In this document: in pieces, positions 1 to 6,028 of the stretch
How the letters are laid out: every line of letters begins with the position of its first letter
Numbering within the stretch: the stretch's first letter is position 1
Assembly: GCA_003694465.1 (NCBI GenBank)
Contig: RFKM01000081.1
Location: 1-11,362 of the forward strand
DNA: 11,362 bases
Reading direction: 5' to 3'
Source: Alphaproteobacteria bacterium
Lineage (GTDB): Bacteria > Pseudomonadota > Alphaproteobacteria > Rhodobacterales > Rhodobacteraceae
Position numbers and translations under genes: made by a program
Notes under the pieces: model-generated
Databases searched by the model: none
The model's input: only the letters and a program-made list of their open reading frames with translations
Told to the model about the DNA's origin: nothing

Positions 1-7
1 GACCGGG

Positions 8-28
8 GCGAGGGGCGCTGCCCCTCGC
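8..28. repeat. GC-rich hairpin downstream of hemC
   Basis: A perfect 9-bp inverted repeat: GCGAGGGGC at 8-16 pairs with GCCCCTCGC at 20-28 across a 3-base loop. It lies about 30 bases past the hemC stop codon (hemC runs toward position 1), so it would form in the hemC 3' untranslated RNA. There is no T-tract after it within the few bases left in the window, so I call it a hairpin with a possible 3'-end role rather than a proven terminator. From memory, hairpins of this type followed by a short AT-containing tail are common between genes in Rhodobacterales. Confidence 0.6.
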
Positions 29-35
29 GCTCCCC

Positions 36-59
36 GGGATATTTCCGGAAAGATGAAAG
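36..59 (-). repeat. 24-base 3'-end element, hemC copy
   Basis: Read on the minus strand, the 24 bases directly after the hemC stop codon begin CTTTCATCTTTC and end CCGGAAATATCCC. They are identical to the bases at 2149-2172 after hemE. The element contains the 10-bp palindrome TTTCCGGAAA and is followed, in the hemC direction, by the GC-rich hairpin at 8-28. The identity of the two copies is seen directly; a role in 3'-end formation or mRNA stability is inferred. Confidence 0.75.
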
Positions 60-1016
60 TCAGTTGCGGGTGAAGAAGTCGGGGCCGGCTTTCGAAAGGA
101 GCCGGAGCGCCATGTCCCGCCCGATCTCGGGCCCGTCCTCGACGGCTCCGGTCACATCGTCGGACAGGGCCTCGGAGCCGTCGGTGCGCAGGATTTCACC
201 CCGCAGGCGAAGGCTGTCGCCGGAAAGTTCGGCAAGGCCGGCGATCGGCGTTTCGCAGGAGCCGTCGAGGGTGGCGAGAAAGCTCCGCTCCGCGGCAAGG
301 CGCCGGGCGGTTTCGGCATCGTGAATCGCCTCGAGCAGGCGGGCTGCGCGGCGATCGTCGCTGCGCCGCTCGATGCCGATGGCCCCCTGGGCGACGGCGG
401 GCAGCATGTCTTCCGTCGGGATCGGGGTTGCGGGCACGTCTTCGAGGCCGAGGCGGTTCAGCCCGGCCATGGCGAGGAAGGTGGCCTCGGCGAGCCCTTC
501 GCGCAGCTTTTTCAGGCGGGTTTGAACGTTGCCGCGGAATTCGACCACCTTCAGGTCGGGGCGCCGATGCAGCAGTTGAGCGCGGCGGCGCAGCGACGAG
601 GTTCCGACCGTTGCGCCCGGCGCGAGGGCGTCGATGGACGCGGTGCCGAAGGAGACGAAGGCGTCGAACGGAACTTCGCGCGGCAGGAAGGCGTCGAGCA
701 CGAGGCCCTCGGGCTGGTCAACCGGCATGTCCTTCATGGAATGCACGGCAATGTCGATCCCGCCGGAGAGAAGCTGCTCTTCGATCTCCTTGGTGAACAG
801 ACCCTTGTTGCCGATCTCCTTGAGGGGCTTGTCGGCGGCGATCAGCGCGGCGTTGTCCCCGGTAGTGCGGATGACCACGATCTCGAAGGCGTCCTCGGGC
901 AGGTCGAACGCGGCGCAGAGGCGGGCGCGGGTTTCATGCGCCTGGGCGAGGGCCAGCGGCGAGCCGCGGGTGCCGATCTTCAGGGGCGATGCGGGGGAGG
1001 GCAGGGTCTCGGTCAT
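60..1016 (-). CDS. hemC: Hydroxymethylbilane synthase (porphobilinogen deaminase)
   Basis: Cytosolic enzyme that joins four porphobilinogen molecules into hydroxymethylbilane, the linear tetrapyrrole leading to haem, sirohaem, cobalamin and bacteriochlorophyll. The 318-residue product has the full family pattern. The N-terminal KIGTRGSPLALAQ segment is at residues 13-25. The catalytic aspartate is Asp96 in AVHSMKDMP. The substrate-binding segment VGTSSLRRR is at about 137-145 and FRGNVQTRLKKL at 160-171. Cys254 in DGSCETPIAG is the attachment site of the dipyrromethane cofactor. Length is ordinary for the family (about 310-320). The ATG at 1016 gives a short N-terminal lead before the first strand; its ribosome binding site is only moderate (GGGG about 4-7 bases upstream). 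The gene is divergent from hemE. The identification is secure; nothing is missing or odd in the protein. Confidence 0.99.
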   Translation of the reverse strand: MTETLPSPASPLKIGTRGSPLALAQAHETRARLCAAFDLPEDAFEIVVIRTTGDNAALIAADKPLKEIGNKGLFTKEIEEQLLSGGIDIAVHSMKDMPVDQPEGLVLDAFLPREVPFDAFVSFGTASIDALAPGATVGTSSLRRRAQLLHRRPDLKVVEFRGNVQTRLKKLREGLAEATFLAMAGLNRLGLEDVPATPIPTEDMLPAVAQGAIGIERRSDDRRAARLLEAIHDAETARRLAAERSFLATLDGSCETPIAGLAELSGDSLRLRGEILRTDGSEALSDDVTGAVEDGPEIGRDMALRLLSKAGPDFFTRN

Positions 1017-1062
1017 GCGCCCCGTTTACCCGCGGCAAACGGCCCTGTCCACGACCCTTCGC

Positions 1063-1091
1063 TTGACAATCGGCCCCCGAGTTGGGAACCA
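1063..1091 (+). promoter_or_regulatory. Candidate hemE promoter in the hemC-hemE gap
   Basis: A perfect sigma-70 type -35 box TTGACA lies at 1063-1068. A 17-base spacer puts the -10 position at 1086-1091, which reads GAACCA, a poor match. A strong -35 with a weak -10 is common in Rhodobacterales promoters. It faces hemE, 26 bases before the hemE start. No equally good box is visible toward hemC. The hemE ribosome binding site is GAGGGA at 1107-1112. Confidence 0.45.
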
Positions 1092-1117
1092 GCGTCAGCA
1101 AATTGCGAGGGAACGCG

Positions 1118-2146
1118 ATGACCAAATTGCTGCTGCGGGCGCTGGCCGGCGAAACCCTGCCCGTGCCGCCGATCTGGATGATGCGGCAGGCCGGGCGATA
1201 CCTGCCCGAGTATCGCGCCACGCGCGCGAAGGCCGGTGACTTCCTGTCGCTGTGCTACACGCCGGAACTCGCCGCGGAAGTGACCCTCCAGCCGATCCGG
1301 CGTTTCGGCTTCGACGCGGCGATCCTGTTTGCCGACATCCTGCTCGTGCCGCAGGCGCTCGGGGCCGAACTCTGGTTCGAGGCCGGAGAGGGCCCGCGCC
1401 TTTCGACGATCCGCTCGCGAGCCGACCTCGAGGCGTTGAAGCCGGCGGATGCCATCCACGACCACCTTGCGCCCGTTTACGAAACGGTCCGGATCCTGTC
1501 GCACGAACTGCCCCGGGAAACCGCGCTCATCGGCTTTGCCGGCGCGCCTTGGACGGTGGCCACCTACATGATCGCTGGCCGGGGCACGCCCGACCAGGGG
1601 CCGGCCCATGCGCTCATGGCCGAAAACCGCCCGCTTTTCGAGGCGCTGCTCGACAGGATCACCGAAGCGACGATCGAATACCTCTCGCAGCAGGTGGAAG
1701 CCGGGGCCGAATGCGTGAAGCTGTTCGACAGCTGGGCCGGCTCTCTCAAGGGAGACGACTTCACCCGCTATGCAGTCGCCCCGACGAAACGGATCATCTC
1801 CGAACTCAAGGCCCGCCATCCGGGCCTGCCGGTCATCGCCTTTCCGCGCGAGGCCGGGGAGGCCTACATCGGTTTTGCCAAGGCGACCGGCGCCGACTGC
1901 GTGGCGCTGGACAATTCGGTCAGCCCCGAATGGGCGGCGCAAAACGTGCAGAAAGACGGCTGCGTGCAAGGCAACCTCGACCCGCGCCTGATGGTCACGG
2001 GCGGCGAGGAGCTTGTGCGTGAGACAAGGCGCGTCGTCGAGGCCTTCCGCAACGGGCCGCACATCTTCAACCTCGGCCATGGCATCACCCCCGATGCCGA
2101 CCCGGACAACGTTCAGCTCATGGTCGATACGGTGCGCGGCCGCTGA
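1118..2146 (+). CDS. hemE: Uroporphyrinogen III decarboxylase
   Basis: Cytosolic enzyme that removes four carboxyl groups from uroporphyrinogen III to give coproporphyrinogen III, committing the pathway to haem and chlorophyll-type products. The 342-residue protein carries the family signatures. [14 protein letters not shown] is at residues 20-33, with the substrate-carboxylate arginines. Asp73 in [11 protein letters not shown] is the aspartate that holds the pyrrole NH groups. The second signature [13 protein letters not shown] covers residues 139-151 with Tyr150, and His321 lies in [11 protein letters not shown] chose the ATG at 1118 because it follows GAGGGA at a proper distance and gives the usual N-terminus. 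An in-frame TTG at 1082 would add 12 residues of unlikely composition and run into the promoter. It is divergent from hemC, so two steps of the same pathway share one control region. Confidence 0.99.
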   Translation: MTKLLLRALAGETLPVPPIWMMRQAGRYLPEYRATRAKAGDFLSLCYTPELAAEVTLQPIRRFGFDAAILFADILLVPQALGAELWFEAGEGPRLSTIRSRADLEALKPADAIHDHLAPVYETVRILSHELPRETALIGFAGAPWTVATYMIAGRGTPDQGPAHALMAENRPLFEALLDRITEATIEYLSQQVEAGAECVKLFDSWAGSLKGDDFTRYAVAPTKRIISELKARHPGLPVIAFPREAGEAYIGFAKATGADCVALDNSVSPEWAAQNVQKDGCVQGNLDPRLMVTGGEELVRETRRVVEAFRNGPHIFNLGHGITPDADPDNVQLMVDTVRGR

Positions 2147-2148
2147 CC

Positions 2149-2172
2149 CTTTCATCTTTCCGGAAATATCCC
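2149..2172 (+). repeat. 24-base 3'-end element, hemE copy
   Basis: Begins two bases after the hemE stop codon (stop 2144-2146). It is identical over 24 bases to the reverse complement of 36-59, so the two copies form an inverted pair bracketing hemC and hemE, each in sense with its own gene. It includes the palindrome TTTCCGGAAA at 2157-2166. Downstream there is further dyad sequence, including CGGTTAACCG at 2205-2214, a perfect 10-bp palindrome. A shorter look-alike, CTTTCACCTTTC, lies on the minus strand at 2275-2286 past the dehydrogenase gene; this may be chance. Confidence 0.75.
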
Positions 2173-2297
2173 CGCCGGAGGCATCCGACCGTGCCGCCGG
2201 AGAGCGGTTAACCGGATGTTCACCCCGGCCTGACACGTTCGGCGCACGGTACAGGCGGGGACGCCGATGACCGTGAAAGGTGAAAGGCCCGGTGCCG

Positions 2298-2321
2298 CCC
2301 CGCCCCGTCATACGGGCGGGG
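2298..2321. terminator. Hairpin in the convergent gap, possible bidirectional terminator
   Basis: The arm CCCCGCCCCGT (2298-2308) pairs with ACGGGCGGGG (2312-2321) across a 3-base loop, leaving one bulged C. It lies between the ends of hemE (plus) and the dehydrogenase gene (minus), where both transcripts must stop. Only two T residues follow it, so it is a weak intrinsic terminator at best and may act with Rho or by blocking exonucleases. A perfect 14-bp palindrome GCGCCCATGGGCGC at 2336-2349 touches the last base of the dehydrogenase stop codon and could act as a second structure on that side. No gene is visible in 2147-2348. Confidence 0.45.
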
Positions 2322-2348
2322 TTCGGGCGTTTCCGGCGCCCATGGGCG

Positions 2349-4700
2349 CTATTCTCCCCAGGGAATCCAGGTGGTCTTGACCTCGGTGGCGTGGTGGAGG
2401 AACTCGTGGCCTTCGCCTTCGGGGCCGAACCAGTCGCGCGCACGGGCGTTGTTGACCCAGCTGCGCTTGAGGTTTCCGGCGCTCTCGCGCTCGACAAGGG
2501 CCGAAAGGTCGGCGCCGGAATGGGTCCAGACCGCGTCGACGTCGAGATGTCCGGCCAGGGCGGCGGCGAAAGCGTCATGCGGGCCCGTGAGGATGTTGAC
2601 GACACCGGCCGGCAGGTCGGAGGTTTCGAGCACCTGGTAGAAGTCGGTCGCGGCAAGCGGGAAGGGCTGCGAGGCAGCCATGACGACCCGGTTGCCCATG
2701 GCAATGGCCGGGGCCATCAGCGAAACGAGCCCCAGCAGTGGCGCCTCGTCGGGGCAGAAGATGCCGATGACGCCCACCGGCTCGTTGGTGGCCAGCGCCG
2801 CGCCGCGCATCGGCACCGGCTTGATCCGCCCGTCGAACTTGTCGGCCCAGGAAGCCCAGGTGAACAGCCGGTCGATGCTCTTCTCGACCTCGCGCGCCCC
2901 GCTGCGCCCGCCGGTCAGGGCGTCGATCCGGGCGGCGAATTCCTCGGCCCGGGCCGACAGGTTCTCGGCGATGTAGAACAGGATCTGCGCGCGCAGATGG
3001 GCCGTTGCCTTCGCCCAGCCCGAGGCCGCCCGTGCCGCCTCGACGGCATTGCGCACGTCCTTTCGGTTGGCCAGACCCGCATGGCCCAGCAGCCGGCCCT
3101 GTTTCGACCAGACGGCGCGGGAATAGCCGCCATCGGGGCGCACCTGCCGGCCGCCGATGAAGAACTTGGCGGTGCGGTCGAGCGCGTCGACGGTGGCATT
3201 TTCCGGCGCCGGGAAGGGGGAGATGGGCTTCAGCGGCGCGGTTCGGATTTTCGGTCGGGTATAGGCCTGCAGCCCCTCCCATCCGCCTTCGCGTCCGAAG
3301 CCCGATTCGCGCACCCCGCCGAAGCCGGCGGCGGCGTCGAAGGCGTTGGTGGTGTTGATCCAGACCACCCCGGCGGCGAGTTTCGGGGCGATGTCGAGGG
3401 CGAGGTTGATGTTCTCGCTCCAGACCGTCGCCGCCAGCCCGTAGCGAGTGTTGTTGGCCAGCGCTACCGCCTCGGCGGGGGTGCGGAAAGTGGTCGAGAC
3501 CAGCACCGGGCCGAAGATCTCTTCCTGCATCAGCCGGGCGCTTGGCGAGAGGCCGGTGATCAGCGTCGGCGGGTAGAACAGGCCCTGGTTCGGAATCGGG
3601 CAGGGCGGCTGGAACACGGCGCCGTCAGACCCGCCCTCCTCGACCATCGCGGCGATCCGGTCAAGCTGAACGCGGTCGACGATGGCGCCGATGTCGATCG
3701 ACTTGTCGAGCGGGTCGCCGATGCGCAGCTTGCCCATCCGCGCCTTCAGCTTGCCGTGGAACCGCTCGGCAACGCCCTCCTGGACGATCAGCCGCGAGCC
3801 GGCGCAGCAGACCTGCCCCTGGTTGAACCAGATGGCATCGACCAGCCCCTCGACGGCGCTGTCGAGATCGGCGTCGTCGAAGACGATGTAGGGGCTCTTG
3901 CCGCCGAGCTCGAGCGTCAGCGCCTTGCCGCTGCCGGCGGTCGCCCGGCGGATGATCCGCCCGACTTCGGTCGAGCCGGTGAAGGCGATCTTGTCGATGC
4001 CCTCATGGGCAGTGATCAGGGCGCCGGTCTCGCCGTCGCCGGTGACGATGTTCACCACCCCTTTCGGCAGCCCCGCCTCGACGCAGAGCTCGGCGAAGAG
4101 CAGCGCGGTGAGCGAGGTGAATTCCGCCGGTTTCAGCACCACCGTGTTGCCGGCGGCCAGCGCCGGGGCCACCTTCCAGGCCAGCATCAGGAGCGGGAAG
4201 TTCCACGGGATGATCTGCCCGGCGACGCCGAGGGGCGCGCGGTCGGGCAGTTCGGCCTCGATCAGCTGGGCGAGGCCGGCGTGGTAATAGAAATGCCGGG
4301 CGACCAGCGGCACGTCGATGTCGCGGCTCTCGCGGATCGGCTTGCCGTTGTCGAGGGTCTCGAGCACCGCCAGCAGGCGGCTGTGCTTCTGCACCAGCCG
4401 GGCGAGGGCATAGAGGTGGCGCGCGCGCTGGTGCCCGGTGAGCTTCGCCCAGGGCCCCTGGGCCTTGCGCGCCGCCCGCACGGCGGCGTCGACATCGGCC
4501 TCGCCGGCCTGGGTGATCTGCGCCAGTTCCTCGCCCGTGGCCGGGTTGAATGTCGGAAAAGTGCGCCCCGGCGCGGTGAATTTGCCGCCAATGAACAGGC
4601 CAAAGCGCGAATCGTGCTTTTTCAGCCAGTCCCGCGCCGGGCCGTCGCTTTCCGGTGCCTTGCCCCAGTCCATGGTTTCGAAAATGTCCCTGATGGTCAT
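2349..4700 (-). CDS. ALDH16-family aldehyde dehydrogenase with two ALDH domains
   Basis: Probably an NAD(P)-dependent cytosolic aldehyde dehydrogenase. At 783 residues it is far longer than a normal ALDH (about 500). Residues about 30-490 form a complete, apparently active ALDH domain: PWNFPL with Asn167, the general base Glu264 in LELGGKSP, the nucleophile Cys298 in FNQGQVCCAGSR, and EEIFGPV with Glu394. Residues about 510-783 are a second, partial ALDH domain. It keeps a cofactor-fold-like part (PVGVIGIFCPDEAP at 641-654, then DLPAGVVNILTG at 695-706), but the Asn is lost, ELGGK is replaced by LKRSWVNN, and the cysteine motif is absent. One active plus one degenerate domain is the layout of the ALDH16 family, whose bacterial members I recall from Rhodobacterales. 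The start overlaps a GGGTGA ribosome binding site made by the end of deoC, 4 bp away, so the two are probably co-transcribed and translationally coupled. Acetaldehyde from DeoC is the likely substrate (inference). Confidence 0.95.
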   Translation of the reverse strand: MTIRDIFETMDWGKAPESDGPARDWLKKHDSRFGLFIGGKFTAPGRTFPTFNPATGEELAQITQAGEADVDAAVRAARKAQGPWAKLTGHQRARHLYALARLVQKHSRLLAVLETLDNGKPIRESRDIDVPLVARHFYYHAGLAQLIEAELPDRAPLGVAGQIIPWNFPLLMLAWKVAPALAAGNTVVLKPAEFTSLTALLFAELCVEAGLPKGVVNIVTGDGETGALITAHEGIDKIAFTGSTEVGRIIRRATAGSGKALTLELGGKSPYIVFDDADLDSAVEGLVDAIWFNQGQVCCAGSRLIVQEGVAERFHGKLKARMGKLRIGDPLDKSIDIGAIVDRVQLDRIAAMVEEGGSDGAVFQPPCPIPNQGLFYPPTLITGLSPSARLMQEEIFGPVLVSTTFRTPAEAVALANNTRYGLAATVWSENINLALDIAPKLAAGVVWINTTNAFDAAAGFGGVRESGFGREGGWEGLQAYTRPKIRTAPLKPISPFPAPENATVDALDRTAKFFIGGRQVRPDGGYSRAVWSKQGRLLGHAGLANRKDVRNAVEAARAASGWAKATAHLRAQILFYIAENLSARAEEFAARIDALTGGRSGAREVEKSIDRLFTWASWADKFDGRIKPVPMRGAALATNEPVGVIGIFCPDEAPLLGLVSLMAPAIAMGNRVVMAASQPFPLAATDFYQVLETSDLPAGVVNILTGPHDAFAAALAGHLDVDAVWTHSGADLSALVERESAGNLKRSWVNNARARDWFGPEGEGHEFLHHATEVKTTWIPWGE

Positions 4701-4704
4701 GGTG

Positions 4705-5712
4705 TCACCCCATGGCGTGGCGGTAGGAAGCCGAGTAATGGCCGGTCACCTGGTGTTCGAGCTGGCGCTCGATGTCGCCCAGCAGCGAGGAGGCGCCGAA
4801 GCGGAAGAGATGCGGCGTCAGCCAGTCGTCGCCCAGTTCTTCCTTCAGCAGGGCGAGATAGGCGAGGGCGTCCTTGGCCTTCGAGATGCCCCCGGCGGGC
4901 TTGTAACCCACCCGCACGCCGGTGCGCTGGTGATAGTCGCGGATCGCGCGCATCATCACCAGCGAGACGGGCAGGGTGGCGTTGACGGCTTCCTTGCCGG
5001 TCGAGGTCTTGATGAAGTCGGCCCCGGCCATCATGCACACCAGCGAGGCGCGGGCGACGTTGCGCAAGGTGCCCAGCTCGCCGGTGGCAAGGATCGTCTT
5101 CATGTGCGCCTCGCCGCATTCGGCGCGCATCTCGCGCACCTCGTCGTAAAGCGCCTGCCAGTTGCCGGTGAGCACATGCCGGCGCGAGATGACGATGTCG
5201 ATCTCGCTGGCGCCGGCGCGCACGCTCTCGCCGATCTCGGCGATGCGCAGACGGTAGGGGCTGAGGCCTGCCGGAAACCCCGTCGAGACCGCGGCAACCG
5301 GGATGCCGCTGCCCGCCAGCGCCTCCACCGCCGTCGGCACCATCTCGTGATAGACGCAGACCGCCCCGGTGGTGATCGGGCCCATGCCCATGGCCGCGAG
5401 CAGGTCGTCGCGCACCGGCCGGCGGGCCTTGGCGCAGAGCCGGCGCACGCGACCGGGGGTGTCGTCGCCCGACAGCGTGGTGAGGTCGATCATCGTCACC
5501 GCCTTCAGCAGCCAGGCCGCCTGGTGGTCTTTCTTGACCGAGCGGCGCGCGCCGATGCTGCCGGCACGGCGCTCGATGGCGCTGGTGTTGGCCTGAACGC
5601 TCATCACCCAGTCCATGTCGAGGGGGAGGCCGGGATTGCGGGTTTCAATGGTCTGCGGCAGCAGGGTGCCGGCGCTTTCGCCGCCATGCCTGGCGGGGGT
5701 CTGGCGTTGCAT
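4705..5712 (-). CDS. deoC: Deoxyribose-phosphate aldolase, animal DERA-like type
   Basis: Class I aldolase of deoxynucleoside breakdown: 2-deoxy-D-ribose-5-phosphate gives glyceraldehyde-3-phosphate and acetaldehyde. The product has 335 residues. Schiff-base Lys235 is in GADFIKTSTGK, the second lysine Lys271 in GYKPAGGI, and the acid/base Asp172 in SEIDIVISR. These match Asp102, Lys167 and Lys201 of the E. coli enzyme (about 259 residues). The extended N-terminus with ARRSVKKDHQAAWLLKAVT and IDLTTLSGDDT, and the stretch GEAHMKTILATGELGTL, closely resemble human DERA as I remember it, much more than E. coli DeoC. I chose the ATG at 5712 because GGAGG lies 4-8 bases upstream. An in-frame start at 5955 would add 81 residues of non-family sequence covering the control region. 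It is first gene of an operon with the ALDH16 gene. Confidence 0.97.
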   Translation of the reverse strand: MQRQTPARHGGESAGTLLPQTIETRNPGLPLDMDWVMSVQANTSAIERRAGSIGARRSVKKDHQAAWLLKAVTMIDLTTLSGDDTPGRVRRLCAKARRPVRDDLLAAMGMGPITTGAVCVYHEMVPTAVEALAGSGIPVAAVSTGFPAGLSPYRLRIAEIGESVRAGASEIDIVISRRHVLTGNWQALYDEVREMRAECGEAHMKTILATGELGTLRNVARASLVCMMAGADFIKTSTGKEAVNATLPVSLVMMRAIRDYHQRTGVRVGYKPAGGISKAKDALAYLALLKEELGDDWLTPHLFRFGASSLLGDIERQLEHQVTGHYSASYRHAMG

Positions 5713-5716
5713 CGTG

Positions 5717-5721
5717 CCTCC
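5717..5721 (-). promoter_or_regulatory. deoC ribosome binding site
   Basis: GGAGG on the minus strand, 4 bases before the ATG at 5712. It decides the start of deoC against the much longer upstream open frame that begins at 5955. Confidence 0.8.
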
Positions 5722-5734
5722 GGATCGCGGGCCG

Positions 5735-5786
5735 TTTCGGAAAGGTTGGCATGGCCGAAAGCGATTGGCAACCTTTACCGAAAGGT
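5735..5786. promoter_or_regulatory. Candidate operator upstream of deoC (AAAGGT half-sites)
   Basis: ACCTTT at 5771-5776 and AAAGGT at 5781-5786 form a 16-base palindrome with a 4-base centre. A further AAAGGT lies at 5741-5746. In addition TTTCGGAAAGGTTG (5735-5748) pairs with CAACCTTT-A-CCGAAA (5769-5783), an extended inverted repeat with one extra base. The set covers the region between the likely -35 box and the start of deoC, where a repressor would act. A sugar- or nucleoside-responsive repressor of the DeoR or LacI type would fit the gene, but no regulator is encoded in the window. Confidence 0.45.
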
Positions 5787-5789
5787 CAA
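5761..5789 (-). promoter_or_regulatory. Candidate deoC promoter
   Basis: On the minus strand TTGACC (5789-5784) is a good -35 box. A 17-base spacer leads to AATCGC (5766-5761), a poor -10. It would start transcription about 40 bases before the deoC ATG. The palindrome at 5771-5786 overlaps the -35 and spacer, consistent with repression. The match is partial, so this is tentative. Confidence 0.35.
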
Positions 5790-5910
5790 ATGCCGGGCCA
5801 TGACGCGACGTAAGAAAATTGCGCCGAAGTGTGAGAATTGGCCCATAACTTTCTGAAACGGCAAGAAAAAGATACGGTCTTGCGCCCTGAGTTTGCCGGC
5901 GCGTTAAGTG

Positions 5911-5940
5911 TTGAGCAAACGGCCTATGTGTGGCTAGAGT
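5911..5940 (+). promoter_or_regulatory. Candidate oppA operon promoter
   Basis: TTGAGC at 5911-5916 (-35) and TAGAGT at 5935-5940 (-10) are separated by 18 bases and face oppA. Transcription would begin near 5947, leaving a leader of about 80 bases. It is the best sigma-70 type match I see in the 316-bp gap between deoC and oppA. The more AT-rich part of that gap (about 5811-5880) carries no gene; the heptamer TTGCGCC occurs twice, at 5819-5825 and 5880-5886. Confidence 0.5.
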
Positions 5941-5959
5941 GAAGTATTCGCGCACGCGG

Positions 5960-6000
5960 GGCCGGCTGAGTCTTCATCCGGCCGAAAGGGATACGCGTAT
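5960..6000 (+). promoter_or_regulatory. oppA leader hairpin and palindrome
   Basis: In the likely leader, GGCCGG (5960-5965) can pair with CCGGCC (5978-5983) around a 12-base loop. It is followed by a perfect 10-bp palindrome ATACGCGTAT at 5991-6000, 28 bases before the oppA start. The hairpin could affect mRNA stability or translation, and the palindrome could be a protein site. Neither matches a riboswitch I recognise. Confidence 0.35.
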
Positions 6001-6012
6001 GCGCACAACAAC

Positions 6013-6021
6013 AGAGAGGAG
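6013..6021 (+). promoter_or_regulatory. oppA ribosome binding site
   Basis: AGAGAGGAG 7 bases before the ATG at 6029. It decides this start over an in-frame ATG at 5999, which would give the signal peptide an unusual 10-residue arginine-rich extension. Confidence 0.8.
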
Positions 6022-6028
6022 ACCTCCC

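Noticed and set aside
36..2172. Inverted 24-base repeats as ends of a transposable element carrying hemC-hemE
   Set aside because: There is no transposase and no target duplication can be seen. The genes are core metabolism, and the copies fit gene 3' ends better than element termini.
2147..2348. Small RNA, riboswitch or tRNA in the hemE-dehydrogenase gap
   Set aside because: Only hairpins and short palindromes are visible; no cloverleaf, no recognised riboswitch core and no convincing promoter.
2268..2381. 37-codon frame between hemE and the dehydrogenase gene
   Set aside because: Product is rich in Pro, Gly and Arg, it has no ribosome binding site, it overlaps a hairpin and the end of a real gene, and nothing supports its translation.
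1013..2704. 563-codon open frame antisense to hemE running into the dehydrogenase gene
   Set aside because: It crosses the hemE coding region, the convergent gap and part of another gene, and the product has the composition of a GC-bias shadow.
2280..4985. 901-codon open frame on the plus strand, antisense to the ALDH16 gene
   Set aside because: Its product is low-complexity, rich in Arg, Gly, Asp and Ala, and matches no family I know. The minus-strand frame encodes clear ALDH motifs. Such antisense frames arise from GC-rich third positions.
5713..5955. 81-residue N-terminal extension of DeoC
   Set aside because: The added sequence does not resemble the family and covers the divergent control region; the ATG at 5712 has a proper GGAGG.
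5999..6028. Alternative oppA start at 5999
   Set aside because: It is in frame but would add ten residues, several of them arginine, before the signal peptide. The ATG at 6029 has a much better ribosome binding site.
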